64,000 nucleotides of DNA from Lichenostomus cassidix (GCA_008360975.2 VLJF02000033.1:1860001-1924000); one strand, 5' to 3'. Shown: positions 38,308 through 53,313, counted from the first letter of the stretch. Numbers and translations are program-made. Notes: generated by a model from the letters alone, not told the origin.

Positions 38308-39590
38308 ATGAACTCGAAAGAACCCTCACGGGTGGCCTCTAGGAAGGGGACAGTGTCAGTCCAGGAGCACAGGGCTGGCAGGATGTGGCTTTCCCCAGGG
38401 CTCTGGAAGAGACGTGGTGCTCTGCTGGGACTGACATGCCTGGGCCTGGGCAGTTCAGCCGTATCTGTCCCCTGTCCCTGTCTGTGTCCCCTGTCCCTGT
38501 CTGTGTCCCCTGTCCCTGTCTGTGTCCCCTGTCCCTGTCTGTGTCCCCTGTCCCTGTCTGTATCCCTTGTCCCTGGGTCTGTCCCCATCCCTTGTCTCTC
38601 CTGCTGCCAGCTCAGTGAGTGGCACACAGGCTGAGGGTCCCTCCTCTGTTCCCTGGGCGTCGGGTGGGAGATGTGAGGGCTGAGCCTGCTCAGGACAGCT
38701 CCATCCTCACGACGAACTGCTCTTTCCAGCTCCAGGCCAGAGGATCAGATCCCACCTCAAGTTTATCGTGGTGCTGGTTGTGCTCCTAGCCCTGGTTGTG
38801 GCTCTGGGGGTGTCCTTGGCTGCTGTGTCAGGTAAGGGAGGAGCAGCAGCCTCAGCCCAACCCCTCGGGGCACTGCTGGCTCACTGCTGCCTGAGGGGAG
38901 AATCCTCAGACATTCTTCTCCATTTCCCTCTGCAGGGAGAATACACAGAGAGACTCCAGTTACTCCAGTTAACCCTGCAGCTCGGGTGCTGCTGGCCTGT
39001 CCCCATGGCTGGGTTGGGTACAACGGGATCTGCTACTTCCTCTCGAGGCATCGTCTCTCCTGGGATCAGGCTAAGGCTCGGTGCTCCGAGCTCGAGGCTT
39101 CCCTGGCTGTGCTCACTGACAAGGAAATGGTGAGTGAGGGGTTTGGGGGCTTTGGGAAGGCCAAGGGGACCCTGGGGTGCTCCTGGGCTAGGAGTCCATT
39201 GTTTGCTCCTCTCTCCTTGCCAGGAGTTCCTGTTCCACCTCAGCAGGAATGTTGATTACTGGCTCGGGCTGCACAGACAGGGCCAGCGGCTGCAGTGGGT
39301 GGGTGGCAGCAACTTCAACACCTCGTGAGTCCTGGGGGGCACAGGCAGAGCCTTGGGGGCACAGGCAGAGCCTTGGGGGCACAGGCAGAGCCTGGGGGCA
39401 CAGGCAGAGCCTGGGGGCACAGGGGCACAATGTGTTCCCCTGAGGTTCCAGCAATGTCTCTGCTCCTCCCTGCAGGGTTCCTGTGCTGGGCAATGCAGGG
39501 TGTGTGCACCTGGCTGAGAATTATCTCGGGAGTGCAATCTGTTCAAATGAGATGCAGTGTATCTGCAGCAGAGCCCAAACCCACCTCTAA
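38308..39590 (+). CDS. C4, C-type lectin-like receptor (CLEC2/B-lec type), intact
   Basis: The exons are 38308-38614, 38730-38831, 38936-39129, 39224-39324 and 39476-39590, all with canonical sites and consistent phase, giving about 272 residues. From the transmembrane exon onward the coding sequence appears the same as in C3. The candidate first exon is 57 bases (19 codons) longer, because the TCCCTGTCTGTG repeat it contains has expanded, yet the frame is kept. All six CTLD cysteines and the YWLGL core are present. Expected role and topology are as for C3. Near-identity with C3 reflects the recent tandem duplication. It is divergent from Z5. Confidence 0.78.
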
Positions 39591-40490
39591 TGGGGAATGG
39601 AGGAAGGATATTTTCTGTGCTGGGCAGTCTCAGCTTCACCTCATCCCCCCAGCATGGGGATTTCCTTCCTCAGCTGCAGTGTCTGCCTTGCACTGATCCT
39701 CAGGGTCACATCACTGCCTGCTCTGCAGGAGATGAACCTGCAGGAAGAGGAGATGATGAGAAAACAGATGTGTGGCTGCCTGGGCTGAGCCTGGGGGTTC
39801 TTTTGTCATTCTGAAAGCTTCACAAAAGTCATGTTTCTCTTGCACTCTGTATGTTTACTAACCAGGTACATATATATTTGTATGTCCCTGTGGATTCAGC
39901 TGTGAAACCTTTGCTGCCTTATGACCTTGGCTGGGGTAAGGTTCTGATAATACCAAAGTCATGATTTGACCCCACAGGGGCCATTCCCTTAAGGGTTGGA
40001 CTGCGTCCTTGTGGGTCCCTTCCAACTCAGAGCATTCGCTGAGAGGTCCTTGTGCGACCTCCATCAGTATTTATAGTGTAAATGTTGTTGTTGTTATTTC
40101 CTTCATTACTTTATTACTTTTGTAAGAAATGCTAATCAAGGCCGTGCTGTCCCTCGTGTCCCCTCAGCACCTGCAGCCCTGTCCCTTGCCCTGCTGCCCC
40201 TGCCCCGGGGGCTTCAGCCGAGCCAGAGCCTCTTCCCAGTGCTCTCAGTGCTCCCAGTCTGCCCGTGCAGCCTCCAGCAGCCAGCGAGGCCTTCAGCTGG
40301 GCCGGCAGAGAGGAGCTGCTGGAGCTCCCAAATCAGTTTGGTTCCGTTTGTCCTTCCCAGCCTGGGGAACAATGATTTGGGAGTTTTCTGCCCAAACGCT
40401 GTCCGTTCCTCTGCTCAGCCCAAGGGGTTTGGGGAGATTTTGGCTTTTTGGGGGAAATCAAAGCGATGTGGGGCTGAGGGAGAAGGAAAA
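39591..40490. other. Spacer C, proximal part
   Basis: This has the same content as the proximal part of spacer B: C4 3' flank, CR1-like fragment at about 39990-40040, and GC-rich DNA with one CCAAT module at about 40495. Confidence 0.5.
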
Positions 40491-40575
40491 TCAGCCAATG
40501 GGAGCGAGGGGCGGGCTTTGCACGGTAGGCGGAGTTTCCCTGAGGGAAGCGGCGCTCCGCGGATCTTCCTTCCAA

Positions 40576-42218
40576 ATGTCTGTTCGCAATGGCTCCGGAA
40601 AGTCCCGGGCCGGGCAGGAGGCCAGGGAACCGCTGTGGGTGAGTCCGGGATGGAGCAGAGAGCTCCCTGCAGCCCCGGCAGGAGCCCAGAGGGTGGAGCA
40701 GGAGATGCGTGAGAGAGGCCGTGGGAAGTCCCCGCAGAACCTCGGGATTTTTGGGCCTGTGGGGATCCTCGCCTGAGCAGCCTTTTCTGAGGGGTTGTGT
40801 CCCCTGGGAGAGACCCCAGGCTGGAGCAGGACAGGGATTCCTCTCTGTGACCATGATACCAAAATCAGCCAGAAAACGAGCTTTCTAGCAATGCTTCTAA
40901 TTTGAAGCATTTGAAAGCAGCCGTTTTTTCTTTATCAGTGCTGAACAAACCCCGAGGATCTCTTCTTTAATCTAGTGTGTGGGGTAAAACTTCCGAATGG
41001 GGTATTTGTTCCACGCGGATCACACATATTCATTACTAAACACTTCCTGGCTAATTCATAAACCTTTCCTCGTGCTCCTTTCCATCCATCCACCTCCTGC
41101 TCAGAGTCCTTTTGTGGTCCTGGAGGGCCATCTAAAGGGGTTTCTGGTGATTGCACTCACTGATGTTTGGAGGAAAGCTCAGCTTTCCTCGAAATTGCTT
41201 CTCGTTGCATAACTTGCCCAACCTCACTGTAATTCTCTTTCTCTGTTCCTGCCCTGATTTCATCTATGTTTATCAACCTGTTTGCACACCTTTATCCCCT
41301 TTTATCTCTCTGCTCGCTAATCTTTAAGCTCTATCCAGCACCTTTAGGGGAACTGAAAATTTCTATTGTCTGTTCTTGATCAAGTCTCCACTTTTTGTGT
41401 GATTCTGTGTCTTTTTGGAGCAGTCCCAGCCCAAAGTGTCACAGGGACTCTGCCGTGGGGTGATGACACACCCAGAGCAGACAGATGTTGCAATTACAGT
41501 GTATCCGAGTTCAATTACAACGTAACCATCTTCAATTACAATGGATCTAACATCACTCCAAACCTGTCGATTACAATATACCCAATACCACTTTTTAAAA
41601 TGTATCCAATTGCAGATACAAAGTTATTCCTTCTTCATTTTGGAGCAAATCCCTGTCTCAGAACCTGTCTGGAATTTAACACTTTTCACAGTTCACTGAC
41701 AATCTCTGGCACCATGTCGAATGGTGGTTTAATAACTGGCAGAGTGATCTGTGAAACAAAAATGTGTGCTCCTCCTCTCTGCAGCTGTTTTTGGCCCTGG
41801 GAGCCAAGTAATTTCATCATTTTCATCCTGTTTGGCTCTCTGCTGTGCTCTGCAGTGCAGAACGGAAACTTCAGCTGGTTTTGCTCTTCCTGTAGTCTTA
41901 GATCAACATGAACTCTGCTGATAACAAAGCTCTCTCTGCTCAGAGTGCACTAAGGCAAACCACACTTACCATCCCTCCAGATCTTTACTTTTCTTTCCCT
42001 CAGTTGCAATGTCCATGTTAAAGCAACCATTTAGTCCTTCTGTGCTGAAACAACTCATGGCAGAGCAGAGCATTAGATTAAATAACCTCATTCAGGGTGG
42101 TCAGTGCAAATCCTGCAATGCATCTTCTGTTGACAAAAACAAGTTATTTCTTTCTGTGTTGTTTCCAGTCTGGGTTCTCAGTCAGCCTTGCCTTTAAACA
42201 TAGCCGGGCTAGAATAAA
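40576..42218 (+). other. Candidate small transcription unit in spacer C (unrecognised)
   Basis: First exon 40576-40638 has its GTGAGT donor. The 62-codon frame of the possible last exon starts at the ATG at 42009, and AATAAA lies at 42213-42218. The 181-codon TTG-started frame is open at 41366-41911. The sequence follows spacer B closely, so conservation between these two adds little evidence. Confidence 0.3.
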
Positions 42219-42684
42219 CTTCTTGTGATTGTCTGGAGTGTTTCTGATTTTGGAGCCCAACAGAAGCACAGCAGGATTTTGAATTTCAAAGGTGATTTCC
42301 TGTCCCACTGTACAACAGGACCGAGCTCAGTCAGTGGCTCCTCTGGTGTCCCAAACCCTTCTGTCCCACGTGTGTCCCACAGAGCTCAGGCTCTGTCCCA
42401 CAGTGAATTTTGGGATCCTGATTTAGCAGCTCCATGGCTGTGACTCCTCACTAGCAGCTGGGCCATCCTTGGCTCACATCACTGATCTGTTCAGCAAAAT
42501 TGGCAGTGACTCCTCCCTGAGCCACTGGGAATTGTGGTGGAACACCTTGGGAAAGATTTTGGCTCTCAGAAGTGAATAATTCAAAAGAACCCTGGGACCT
42601 GCCAAGCCCAGAGCCAGAATTACCAGTGTTTCCTTTTGTTTTTGGAGCACAGCCCGAGTATAATCAGCCCAAACAACAAAATCG

Positions 42685-42930
42685 TTACGGGTAAATCCAA
42701 TGTAAATCCAACCCAATTCCAGGTAAATCAAACTGAATTCCAGATTGATCCAACCCAGCTCCAGGTGAGTCAAAACAAATTCCAGGGGGTCAAACCCAAT
42801 TCCAGGTCGAGTCAACCCCATTCCAGGTAAACCAAATCCAGTTCCAGGTGGATCAAACCAAATTCCAGGTAAATCCAACCCAATTCCCAGTCAATCCAAT
42901 CCAGTTCCAGGAGTGTCAAACCCAATTCAA
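42685..42930. repeat. TTCCAGGT minisatellite of spacer C
   Basis: The array is the same as in spacer B. A short CCCACCATGGCTGTGTCC repeat follows at about 43075-43200 with unit changes relative to B. Confidence 0.85.
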
Positions 42931-43200
42931 CTCTTTTAAATGTCCCATCGCCCCTTTCCCTCCATTCAGGCAGCTCCTGACAGCTTTTTTCTGGGAGAAA
43001 TCCCTGATTTTGGGGATTTTTGGGGTGCAGGTTTGGACGGGGGACAGCTCTGCCTTCCTTTGCCCTCCCGGGCTGTGTCCCCAATGTCCCACCCTGGCTG
43101 TGTCCCCAGTGTCCCACCATGGCTGTGTCCCCAATGTCCCACCATGGCTGTGTCCCCAGTGTCCCACCCTGGCTGTGTCCCCAGTGTCCCACCCTGGCTG

Positions 43201-44888
43201 TTATCAGACACTGAAATATTTCACGCCTCAAACATTGATACAAAGTTTTGCTCATTATTACAAAAAGTGTACAAAGAAGCTACAATCAAAAATCCTCCCT
43301 GAAGATACCTGACTGGGACTTTGGACTGAGAGTCAAACTGCTGAGATTCCATAAAGGGAAACCTATTGTTCACTCATCTCAGGCTGAGGGAAAGGAATGC
43401 ACACACAAATCCAAAGCCACCAGCTGCTCTGAGAATCATCCCTGGCTGAGTTTGGGGTGGGGGCAGAGCACAGCTCACTGTGATGCCTAAAATGCTGGGA
43501 AAGATTGAGCACAGACCCCGCAGTGTAGGAAAAGGGTATTCCCTTGGTTTAATAGGATCCCAGGTGCACCACGACGGAAAGAGAGCGACAATATCACGGG
43601 TTTGCAATTTATGGACTTCATTGATTAACATCCCTATCTAAAATTCCCCAATGAGAAACCTAACAAATGAAGTAATTGCCCCCTTGTTCAAATTACCTCC
43701 CCCCAGAAAAAAGTTACAAATTAGTTTACAGAAACATGTGCCAGTGATAAAGCTCTTTCAAGGCTGGTGTCTCATGCTCTTGAAATTGTGGAGATTGTTT
43801 CGTCTTCTCCACAGAATTCTGAACGAGGCTGGAGCACAAGGGTTATAAACATGTGGGGCTGAGACACAGAGAGTAAAAGGTACAGGAATGGGAAAGGGTA
43901 AAAAGGATATAAAAAGAGTATAAAAGTACAACGAAAAAGGACAAAAACCCATCAGGCATCAGCAGAAGCCAGGTTTACACAAACTGCCCAGATGTGGAAC
44001 CCCCAAGCCCACCAAAAAGTGACACAGAAACCCCAAAAAGTGACATGGAGACTCAAAAAGTGATGATGGGAAACCTCCAATGGGACAGTGAGACCCCAAA
44101 AATGGCAGAGAAAACCCCAAAAATGGAAGAGAAATCCCAAAAAGTGACACAGAACCCCAAAAACCGACAAAGAAACCCCAAAAAATGACACAGAAATCCC
44201 CAAAAGTGACACAGAAATCCCCAAAAGTGACACTTGAGACCCCCAAAATGATTAAAAAAACCCAAAAATGACATGACAAAAACCCAAAAGTGAGACAGAA
44301 ACCCCAAAAGGTGACCCAGAACCCCCCCAAAAATCACCCAGAAACCCCAAGAAGGACACAAAAATCCCCCAAAACGGCACAGAACCCCCAAAAATCTCCA
44401 CCGCACGCTGCTGGAGCAGTTCGACATCAAATCGGGACTTTGACGTGAGAGGAGCTGAGGGGAGTCACAATCCATCACAGACCCCCAAATGCCAGGCCTT
44501 GCACCACAGCAGTGCAGGTGATGCAAGCAGAGTCTGCTGCTAGAGACTGTCCCCTGCCCCGGGGGGACATGCTGGACATTGTCACCTGGCCTGAGTGTAT
44601 ATTAACCCTTGGCACTCTGTGCTTTTTGGGGGGAAAACCACCACTGAGAAGAGCAGCTGGAGAAGATCAACGTGACATCGTTGGGATCCACGGATGGTGA
44701 TGTTTTCTTTCTCCCTCTTTCTGTCCCCCTCACCTCATTTCCTACTTCTCTTTTCCTCTCTTTTCCTCCCACTTTCTCTCATATTTACCATCAAATAAAA
44801 CCTACACTACTGACTGGCATGTGGTCTCGTTTGCACCTTAATTCGGGCAGATGTATTTCCAAAGAACCTCAATGTTTGGATCGTAACA
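43201..44888 (+). mobile_element. LTR-like insertion in spacer C
   Basis: This is the same element as at 33241-35079, with the same GCTG flanks (43197-43200 and 44889-44892). The internal GTGACACAGAAACCCC minisatellite is about 150 bases shorter. The shared insertion site shows that the element was present before the B/C duplication. Confidence 0.5.
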
Positions 44889-45532
44889 GCTGTGACCCCA
44901 ATGTCCCACCCATGTCTCACCTCAATATCTTCATTTTTACCCCAAATTCAGGTGTTTTGAAGGATTGAAATGAAAACAAGACCAAACCTGAAAGAAAAGG
45001 ATTTACATGTCTGTGCCCGCTGAGGATCCACGTGGTTGGGTAGAAGGGAAGAACATTTTTGGAGGTTTCCACCCCAAAATCCTGCTCTTTGCCCCAATGC
45101 AGAACCATTTGGCTGTGAAAGATGCCACTGGGTGAGAGAAAATCACAATCATGGAATCAATGAGGTTGCAAAAGATCTCCAAGGCCATCCAGTGTTGCCT
45201 CATGCCAAGAGATGATATAACTGAACACAAAAGGTGAGATTTTCTGGGGTGGAAAGTCAACAAATCCGCTCTCCCCAGGGGATTTCTGATGTCCCCAGGA
45301 ATTCCCATGGACATTCCTGGCCCTGCCTTCATCCAGGTGCCCACGGGGAGCCAGGAGGGTGTGGAGCCACCAGCCAGGTGTCTTTGCCACACGGATCACC
45401 AGCAGCACGGATCACCAGGGCTCTGCACAGCTGGGGTCACTGGGGATCATCCACTGCAGATCTTCTCACTGAGGATGGAATTGGAGCAGCAATGAAGCTC
45501 TTCCTGCACTCGGGACACTCGCAGGGCTTCCC
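44889..45532. other. Spacer C, distal part with CR1 fragment
   Basis: A CR1-like fragment lies at about 45147-45200, then the Z6 3' flank with a decayed finger. Nothing else is recognised. Confidence 0.5.
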
Positions 45533-46156
<624 letters not shown>

Positions 46157-46647
46157 TCAGCGCCTTGCCCTGGGGGTTCCTCCTGCCCACCTCCAGCTCT
46201 GCAACTCTCCCAGGGGTTTGTGTCCATAAAAACCCCAAACCTCCACCATTCACCTCAAAACCCTCACAGCATTTCCCCCTCTCTGCTCTTTGCACTTTGG
46301 CCTCCTCAGGCTCTCCCTTCCCTGCACTCACGGGGCTCCCGTGGCTCCCGGGCTTCCCTATTTTCCAGGGTCCCGCTTAGGGATGATCCGGGGGCTTTGG
46401 GGGTCTCAGGGGTCCCTTCTCCCCTCATTCTCTGCTCCGTGCTTCCAGGGATCCCAGGCTTCCCCCTTAGCCACGCTCCCCCCTCTCCAGCCTGCCGGGG
46501 CTCCCCCAGCTCCGCCATCGCCCCTCTCCGCTCACCCCACTCCGGGGCTCCCGCCCTTCCCCTCCACCGCTCTCCCGGCCGGACCCCATGCCCCATGTCC
46601 CCCTCCCACCCCGACACCGGGCCATGCCCACCTGCAGCCCCCAAAAT

Positions 46648-46760
46648 GAAGCATGAAAAGGAGGCTGCGTTTTACAGCCCCATGGCAAATGCCCCAAGGC
46701 CTCTCCCTCTGTGCATCCATAAAGTCACTTTTACATGACTCTCCTGTCTCCTGCGGGCAT
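46648..46760 (+). repeat. Scrap of CpG block R at the Z6/Z7 junction
   Basis: About 110 bases match 24705-24815 of the inverted R copy (AAGGAGGCTGCGTTTTACAG, CCCCATGGCAAATGCCCC) with several differences. It sits exactly between the truncated Z6 intron and the truncated Z7 promoter. Confidence 0.8.
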
Positions 46761-46762
46761 TC

Positions 46763-47267
46763 TCCAATCCGAGCTCGCGGCGCTGATGACTCTCCAGTTC
46801 CCAGGCAGACCCGCAGCGCCCAGCGCTCCCCACCCCAACCCCACCTGCGCCCCCCCCTCGCCCCCAGCGCTTCCCGCCAGGCCAATTTGGGGAGGGGGCG
46901 CGTGGGGGGCGCCCAGGCCTGGTCCGGAGCCCAGCGCTGCCCCAGCCCGACCTGCCCCGGCTCCATCCCGGCTCCTCCCGCGGGATGCGACGGCGTGGGG
47001 AAAAGGGGGGAAAGGGTGGGCGCTGGGCTTGGCGGGAGGAGGAGAAGGGATGGAGGAGGAGGAGGAGGGATGAGGAAGGAGCGGGAGAAAGGCCGGAGAT
47101 CCGAGCAGGAGGAGGCGGGAGGAGGAAGGAGGAGGAGCTGCGGAAGGAGAAGGAGCGAGGAAGAGGAGGAACAGGAAGAGGTTGGAGAGAGGAAGAGGAG
47201 GAGCAGCAGAAGAAGCGCGGAGCTCTTTGTCGCGGCCCCGGGAGCATCGGCGCCCCGCATGGCGCAG
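46763..47267 (+). promoter_or_regulatory. Z7 CpG-island promoter, 5'-truncated, and noncoding first exon
   Basis: The island starts at the distal CCAAT box (46764-46768); the other CCAAT box and about 30 more bases are missing. The polypurine tract and the first exon ending at 47267 before GTGAGG are intact. It might serve Z6 as well. Confidence 0.5.
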
Positions 47268-47959
47268 GTGAGGGGGAGGAGGAAGTCGCCCCAAATGTGT
47301 CGGGGGTCCCCGAGCGGCGTTTTTTCTGGGCGGGTGTTTGGAGCTCGCAGCTTCCGGGATTGAGCCCCAAATCTCGTGAAGGGTCGCTGGGAGGGTTTGA
47401 TTGTGCGGGGGGAATGTTTGGATGTGGTGGAAGGCCAAAGCTGAGGCGCCAGTGGGCCTTTGGGAGATATTTTGGGGGCTGCAGGTGGCCATGGCCCGGT
47501 GTCGGGGTGGGAGGGGGACATGGGGCATGGGGTCCCCCCGGGAGAGCGGTGGAGGGGAAGGGCGGGAGCCCCGGAGTGGGGTGAGCGGAGAGGGGCGATG
47601 GCGGAGCTGGGGGAGCCCCGGCAGGCTGGAGAGGGGGGAGCGTGGCTAAGGGGGAAGCCTGGGATCCCTGGAAGCGCGGAGCAGAGAATGAGGGGAGAAG
47701 GGACCCCTGGGAGCCCCAAAGCCCCCGGATCATCCCTAAGCGGGACCCTGGAAAATAGGGAAGCCCGGGAGGCACGGGAGCCCCATGAGTGCAGGGAAGG
47801 GAGAGCCTGAGGAGGCCAAAGTGCAAAGAGCAGAGAGGGGGAAATCCTGTTAGGGTTTTGAGGTGAATGGTGGTGGTTTGGGGTTTTTATGGACACAAAC
47901 CCCTGGGAGAGTTGCAGAGCTGGAGCTGGGCAGGAGGAACCCCCAGGGCAAGGCGCTGA

Positions 47960-49003
<1,044 letters not shown>

Positions 49004-49815
49004 GGGAAGCCCTGCGAGTGTCCCGAGTGCAGGAAGAGCTTCATTGCTGCTCCAACTCCATCCCCAGTGGGAAGATCTGCAGTGGATGATCCCCAGTGAC
49101 CCCAGCTGTGCAGAGCCCTGGTGATCCGTGCTGCTGCTGATCCGTTTGGCAAAGACACCTGGCTGGTGGCTCCACACCCTCCTGGCTCCCCGTGGGCACC
49201 TGGATGAAGGCAGGGCCAGGAATGTCCATGGGAATTCCTGGGGACATCAGAAATCCCCTGGGGAGAGCGGATTTGTTGACTTTCCACCCCAGAAAATCTC
49301 ACCTTTTGTGTTCAGTTATATCATCTCTTGGCATGAGGCAACACTGGATGGCCTTGGAGGTCTTTTGCAACCTCAGGGATTCCATGATTCTGATTTTCTC
49401 TCACCCAGTGGCATCTTTCACAGCCAAATGGTTCTGAATTGGGGCAAAGAGCAGGATTTTGGGGTGGAAACGTCCAAAAATGTTCTTCCCTTCCACCCAA
49501 CCACATGGATCCTCAGTGGGCACAGACATGTAAATCCTTTTCTTTTGGGCTTGGTCTTGTTTTCATTTCGGCCTTTCTAAACACCTGAATTTGGGGTAAA
49601 AATGAAGATATTGAGGTGAGACATGCATCGGACACTGGGGACACAGCCATGGTGGGACGTTGGGGACACAGACAGGGAGGGGAAAGGCAGGCAGAGCTTT
49701 CCCCGTCCAAAACTGCACCCAAAAATCTCCAAATTCAGGAATTTCTCCCAGAAGAAAGCTGTCAGGAGCTTCCTGAATGGAGGGAAAGGGGCGATGGGAC
49801 ATTTAAAAGAGTTGA
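49004..49815. other. Spacer D, part next to Z7
   Basis: This is the inverted counterpart of 13700-14505, with the CR1-like fragment at about 49345-49395. The LTR-like insertion of spacers B and C is absent, as in spacer A. No gene is recognised. Confidence 0.5.
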
Positions 49816-50085
49816 ATTGGGTTTGACACCCCTGGTATTGGGTTTGGTCCTCCTGGAACTGGATTGGATTGCCTGGGAATTGGGCTGGATTGACCTGGAA
49901 TTTGGTTTGATCCACCTGGAACTGGATTTGGTTTACCTGGAATGGGGTTGACTCGACCTGGAATTGGGTTTGACCCCCCTGGAATTTGTTTTGACTCACC
50001 TGGAGCTGGGTTGGATCAATCTGGAATTCAGTTTGATTTACCTGGAATTGGGTTGGATTTACATTGGATTTACCCATAAAGATTT
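49815..50085. repeat. TTCCAGGT minisatellite of spacer D (inverted)
   Basis: The plus strand shows the complement, of the ACCTGGAATTGGGTTTGA type. The array has a unit order close to spacer A. Confidence 0.85.
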
Positions 50086-50545
50086 TGTTGTTTGGGCTGA
50101 TTATACTCGGGCTGTGCTCCAAAAACAAAAGGAAACACTGGTAATTCTGGCTCTGGGCTTGGCAGGTCCCAGGGATCTTTTGAATTATTCACTTCTGAGA
50201 GCCAAAATCTTTCCCAAGGTGTTCCACCACAATTCCCAGTGGCTCAGGGAGGAGTCACTGCCAATTTTGCTGAACAGATCAGTGATGTGAGCCAAGGATG
50301 GCCCAGCTGCTAGTGAGGAGTCACAGCCATGGAGCTGCTAAATCAGGATCCCAAAATTCACTGTGGGACAGAGCCTGAGCTCTGTGGGACACACGTGGGA
50401 CAGAAGGGTTTGGGACACCAGAGGAGCCACTGACTGAGCTCAGTCCTGTTGTACAGTGGGACAGGAAATCACCTTTGAAATTCAAAATCCTGCTGTGCTT
50501 CTGTTGGGCTCTAAAATCAGAAACACTCCAGACAATCAGAAGAAG

Positions 50546-52197
50546 TTTATTCTAGCCCAGCTATGTTTAAAGGCAAGCCTGACTGAGAACCCAGACTGGA
50601 AACAACACAGAAAGAAGTAACTTGTTTTTGTCAACAGAAGATGCATTGCAGGATTTGCACTGACCACCCTGAATGAGGTTATTTAATCTAATGCTCTGCT
50701 CTGCCATGAGTTGTTTCAGCACAGAAGGACTAAATGGTTGCTTTAACATGGACATTGCAACTGAGGGACAGAAAAGTAAAGATCTGCAGGGATTGTAAGT
50801 GTGGTTTGCCTTAGTGCACTCTGAGCAGAGAGAGCTTTGTTATCAGCAGAGTTCATGTTGATCTAAGACTACAGGAAGAGCAAAACCAGCTGAAGTTTCC
50901 GTTCTGCACTGCAGAGCACAGCAGAGAACCAAACAGGATGAAAATAATGAAATTACTTGGCTCCCAGGGCCAAAAACAGCCGCAGAGAGGAGGAGCACAC
51001 ATTTTTGTTTCACAGATCACTCTGCCAGTTATTAAACCACCATTCCACATGGTGCCAGAGATTGTCAGTGAACTGTGAAAAGTGTTAAATTCCAGACAGG
51101 TTCTGAGACAGGGATTTGCTCCAAAATGAAGAAGGAATAACTTTGTATCTGCAATTGGATACATTTTTTAAAAATTGGTTTCGGGTATATTGTAATCGAC
51201 ATGGGGCAGGTTTGGAGTGATGTTAGATACATTGTAATTGAAGATGGTTATATTGTAATTGAACTTGGATACACTGTAATTGCAACATCTGTCTGCTCTG
51301 GGTGTGTCATCATCCCACGGCAGAGTCCCTGTGACACTTTGGGCTGGGACTGCTCCAAAAAGACACAGAATCACACAAAAAGCGGAGACTTGATCAAGAA
51401 CAGACAATAGGAACTTTCAGTTCCCCTAAAGGTGCTGGATAGAGCTTAAAGATTAGCGAGCAGAGAGATAAAAGGGGATAAAGGTGTGCAAACAGGATGC
51501 TAAACATAGATGAAATCAGGGCAGGAACAGAGAAAGAGAATTACAGTGAGGTTGGGCAAGTCATGCAACGAGAAGCAATTTCGAGGAAAGCTGAGCTTTC
51601 CTCCAAACATCAGTGAGTGCAATCACCAGAAACTCCTTTAGATGGCCCTCCAGGACCACAAAAGGACTCTGAGCAGGAGGTGGATGGATGGAAAGGAGCA
51701 CGAGGAAAGGTTTATGAATTAGCCAGGAAGTGTTTAGTAATGAATATGTGTGATCCGGGTGGAACAAATACCCCATTCGGAAGTTTTACCCCACACACTA
51801 GATTAAAGAAGAGATCCTCGGGGTTTGTTCAGCACTGATAAAGAAAAAACGGCTGCTTTCAAATGCTTCAAATTAGAAGCATTGCTAGAAAGCTCATTTT
51901 CTGGCTGATTTTGGTATCATGGTCACAGAGAGGAATCCCTGTCCTGCTCCAGCCTGGGGTCTCTCCCAGGGGACACAACCCCTCAGAAAAGGCTGCTCAG
52001 GCGGGGATCCCCACAGGCCCAAAAATCCCGAGGTTCTGCGGGGGCTTCCCACGGCCTCTCTCACGCATCTCCTGCTCCACCCTCTGGGCTCCTGCCGGGG
52101 CTGCAGGGAGCTCTCTGCTCCATCCCGGACTCACCCACAGCGGTTCCCTGGCCTCCTGCCCGGCCCGGCACTTTCCGGAGCCATTGCGAACAGACAT
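50546..52197 (-). other. Candidate small transcription unit in spacer D (unrecognised)
   Basis: First exon 52135-52197 encodes the 21-codon MSVRNGSGK peptide with Ser to Cys at residue 10 and keeps its GTGAGT donor. The possible last exon holds the 62-codon frame with its ATG at 50755, and AATAAA is at 50546-50551 on the minus strand. The longer internal frame is split (50853-51164 and 51168-51407). The first exon and poly(A) signal are therefore kept in all four spacers while the 181-codon frame is not. Confidence 0.3.
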
Positions 52198-52254
52198 TTG
52201 GAAGGAAGATCCGCGGAGCGCCGCTTCCCTCAGGGAAACTCCGCCTACCGCGCA

Positions 52255-52410
52255 AAGCCCGACCCTCGCTCCCAGTGGCTGATTTTCCCGCCATAAACCC
52301 GACGCTAGATCTCATTGGCTGATTCGCCGATTAGAAAGCCCGCCCTAGCTTCCATTGGCTGATTCTGCCGCCACTCCTCGTTCTCGAACTCTGATTGGTC
52401 AGAGGGGCTC
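52255..52410 (-). promoter_or_regulatory. Multi-module CCAAT promoter of spacer D
   Basis: On the plus strand ATTGG is seen at about 52315, 52356 and 52393, and an altered module (CAGTGGCTG) lies near 52274. This is the inverted relative of the four-module array in spacer A. One module has lost its CCAAT core. Confidence 0.55.
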
Positions 52411-53313
52411 TGAGGGACGATCTCCCTCAGCCCCACATCGCTTTGATTTCCCCCAAAAAGCCAAAATCTCCCCAAACCCCTTGGGCTGAGCGGAGGAACG
52501 GACAGCGTTTGGGCAGAAAACTCCCAAATCGTTGTTCCCCAGGCTGGGAAGGACAAACGGAACCCAACTGATTTGGGAGCTCCAGCAGCTCCTCTCTGCC
52601 GGCCCAGCTGAAGGCCTCGCTGGCTGCTGGAGGCTGCACGGGCAGACTGGGAGCACTGGGAGCACTGGGAAGAGGCTCTGGCTCGGCTGAAGCCCCCGGG
52701 GCAGGGGCAGCAGGGCAAGGGACAGGGCTGCAGGTGCTGAGGGGACACGAGGGACAGCACGGCCTTGATTAGCATTTCTTACAAAAGTAATAAAGTAATG
52801 AAGGAAATAACAACAACAACATTTACACTATAAATACTGATGGAGGTCGCACAAGGACCTCTCAGCGAATGCTCTGAGTTGGAAGGGACCCACAAGGACG
52901 CAGTCCAACCCTTAAGGGAATGGCCCCTGTGGGGTCAAATCATGACTTTGGTATTATCAGAACCTTACCCCAGCCAAGGTCATAAGGCAGCAAAGGTTTC
53001 ACAGCTGAATCCACAGGGACATACAAATATATATGTACCTGGTTAGTAAACATACAGAGTGCAAGAGAAACATGACTTTTGTGAAGCTTTCAGAATTACA
53101 AAAGAACCCCCAGGCTCAGCCCAGGCAGCCACACATCTGTTTTCTCATCATCTCCTCTTCCTGCAGGTTCATCTCCTGCAGAACAGGCAGTGATGAAACC
53201 CTGAGGATCAGTGCAAGGCAGACACTGCAGCTGAGGAAGGAAATCCCCATGCTGGGGGGATGAGGTGAAGCTGAGACTGCCCAGCACAGAAAATATCCTT
53301 CCTCCATTCCCCA
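52411..53313. other. Spacer D, part next to C5
   Basis: GC-rich DNA, a CR1-like fragment at about 52870-52925 and the C5 3' flank. Nothing else is recognised. Confidence 0.45.
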
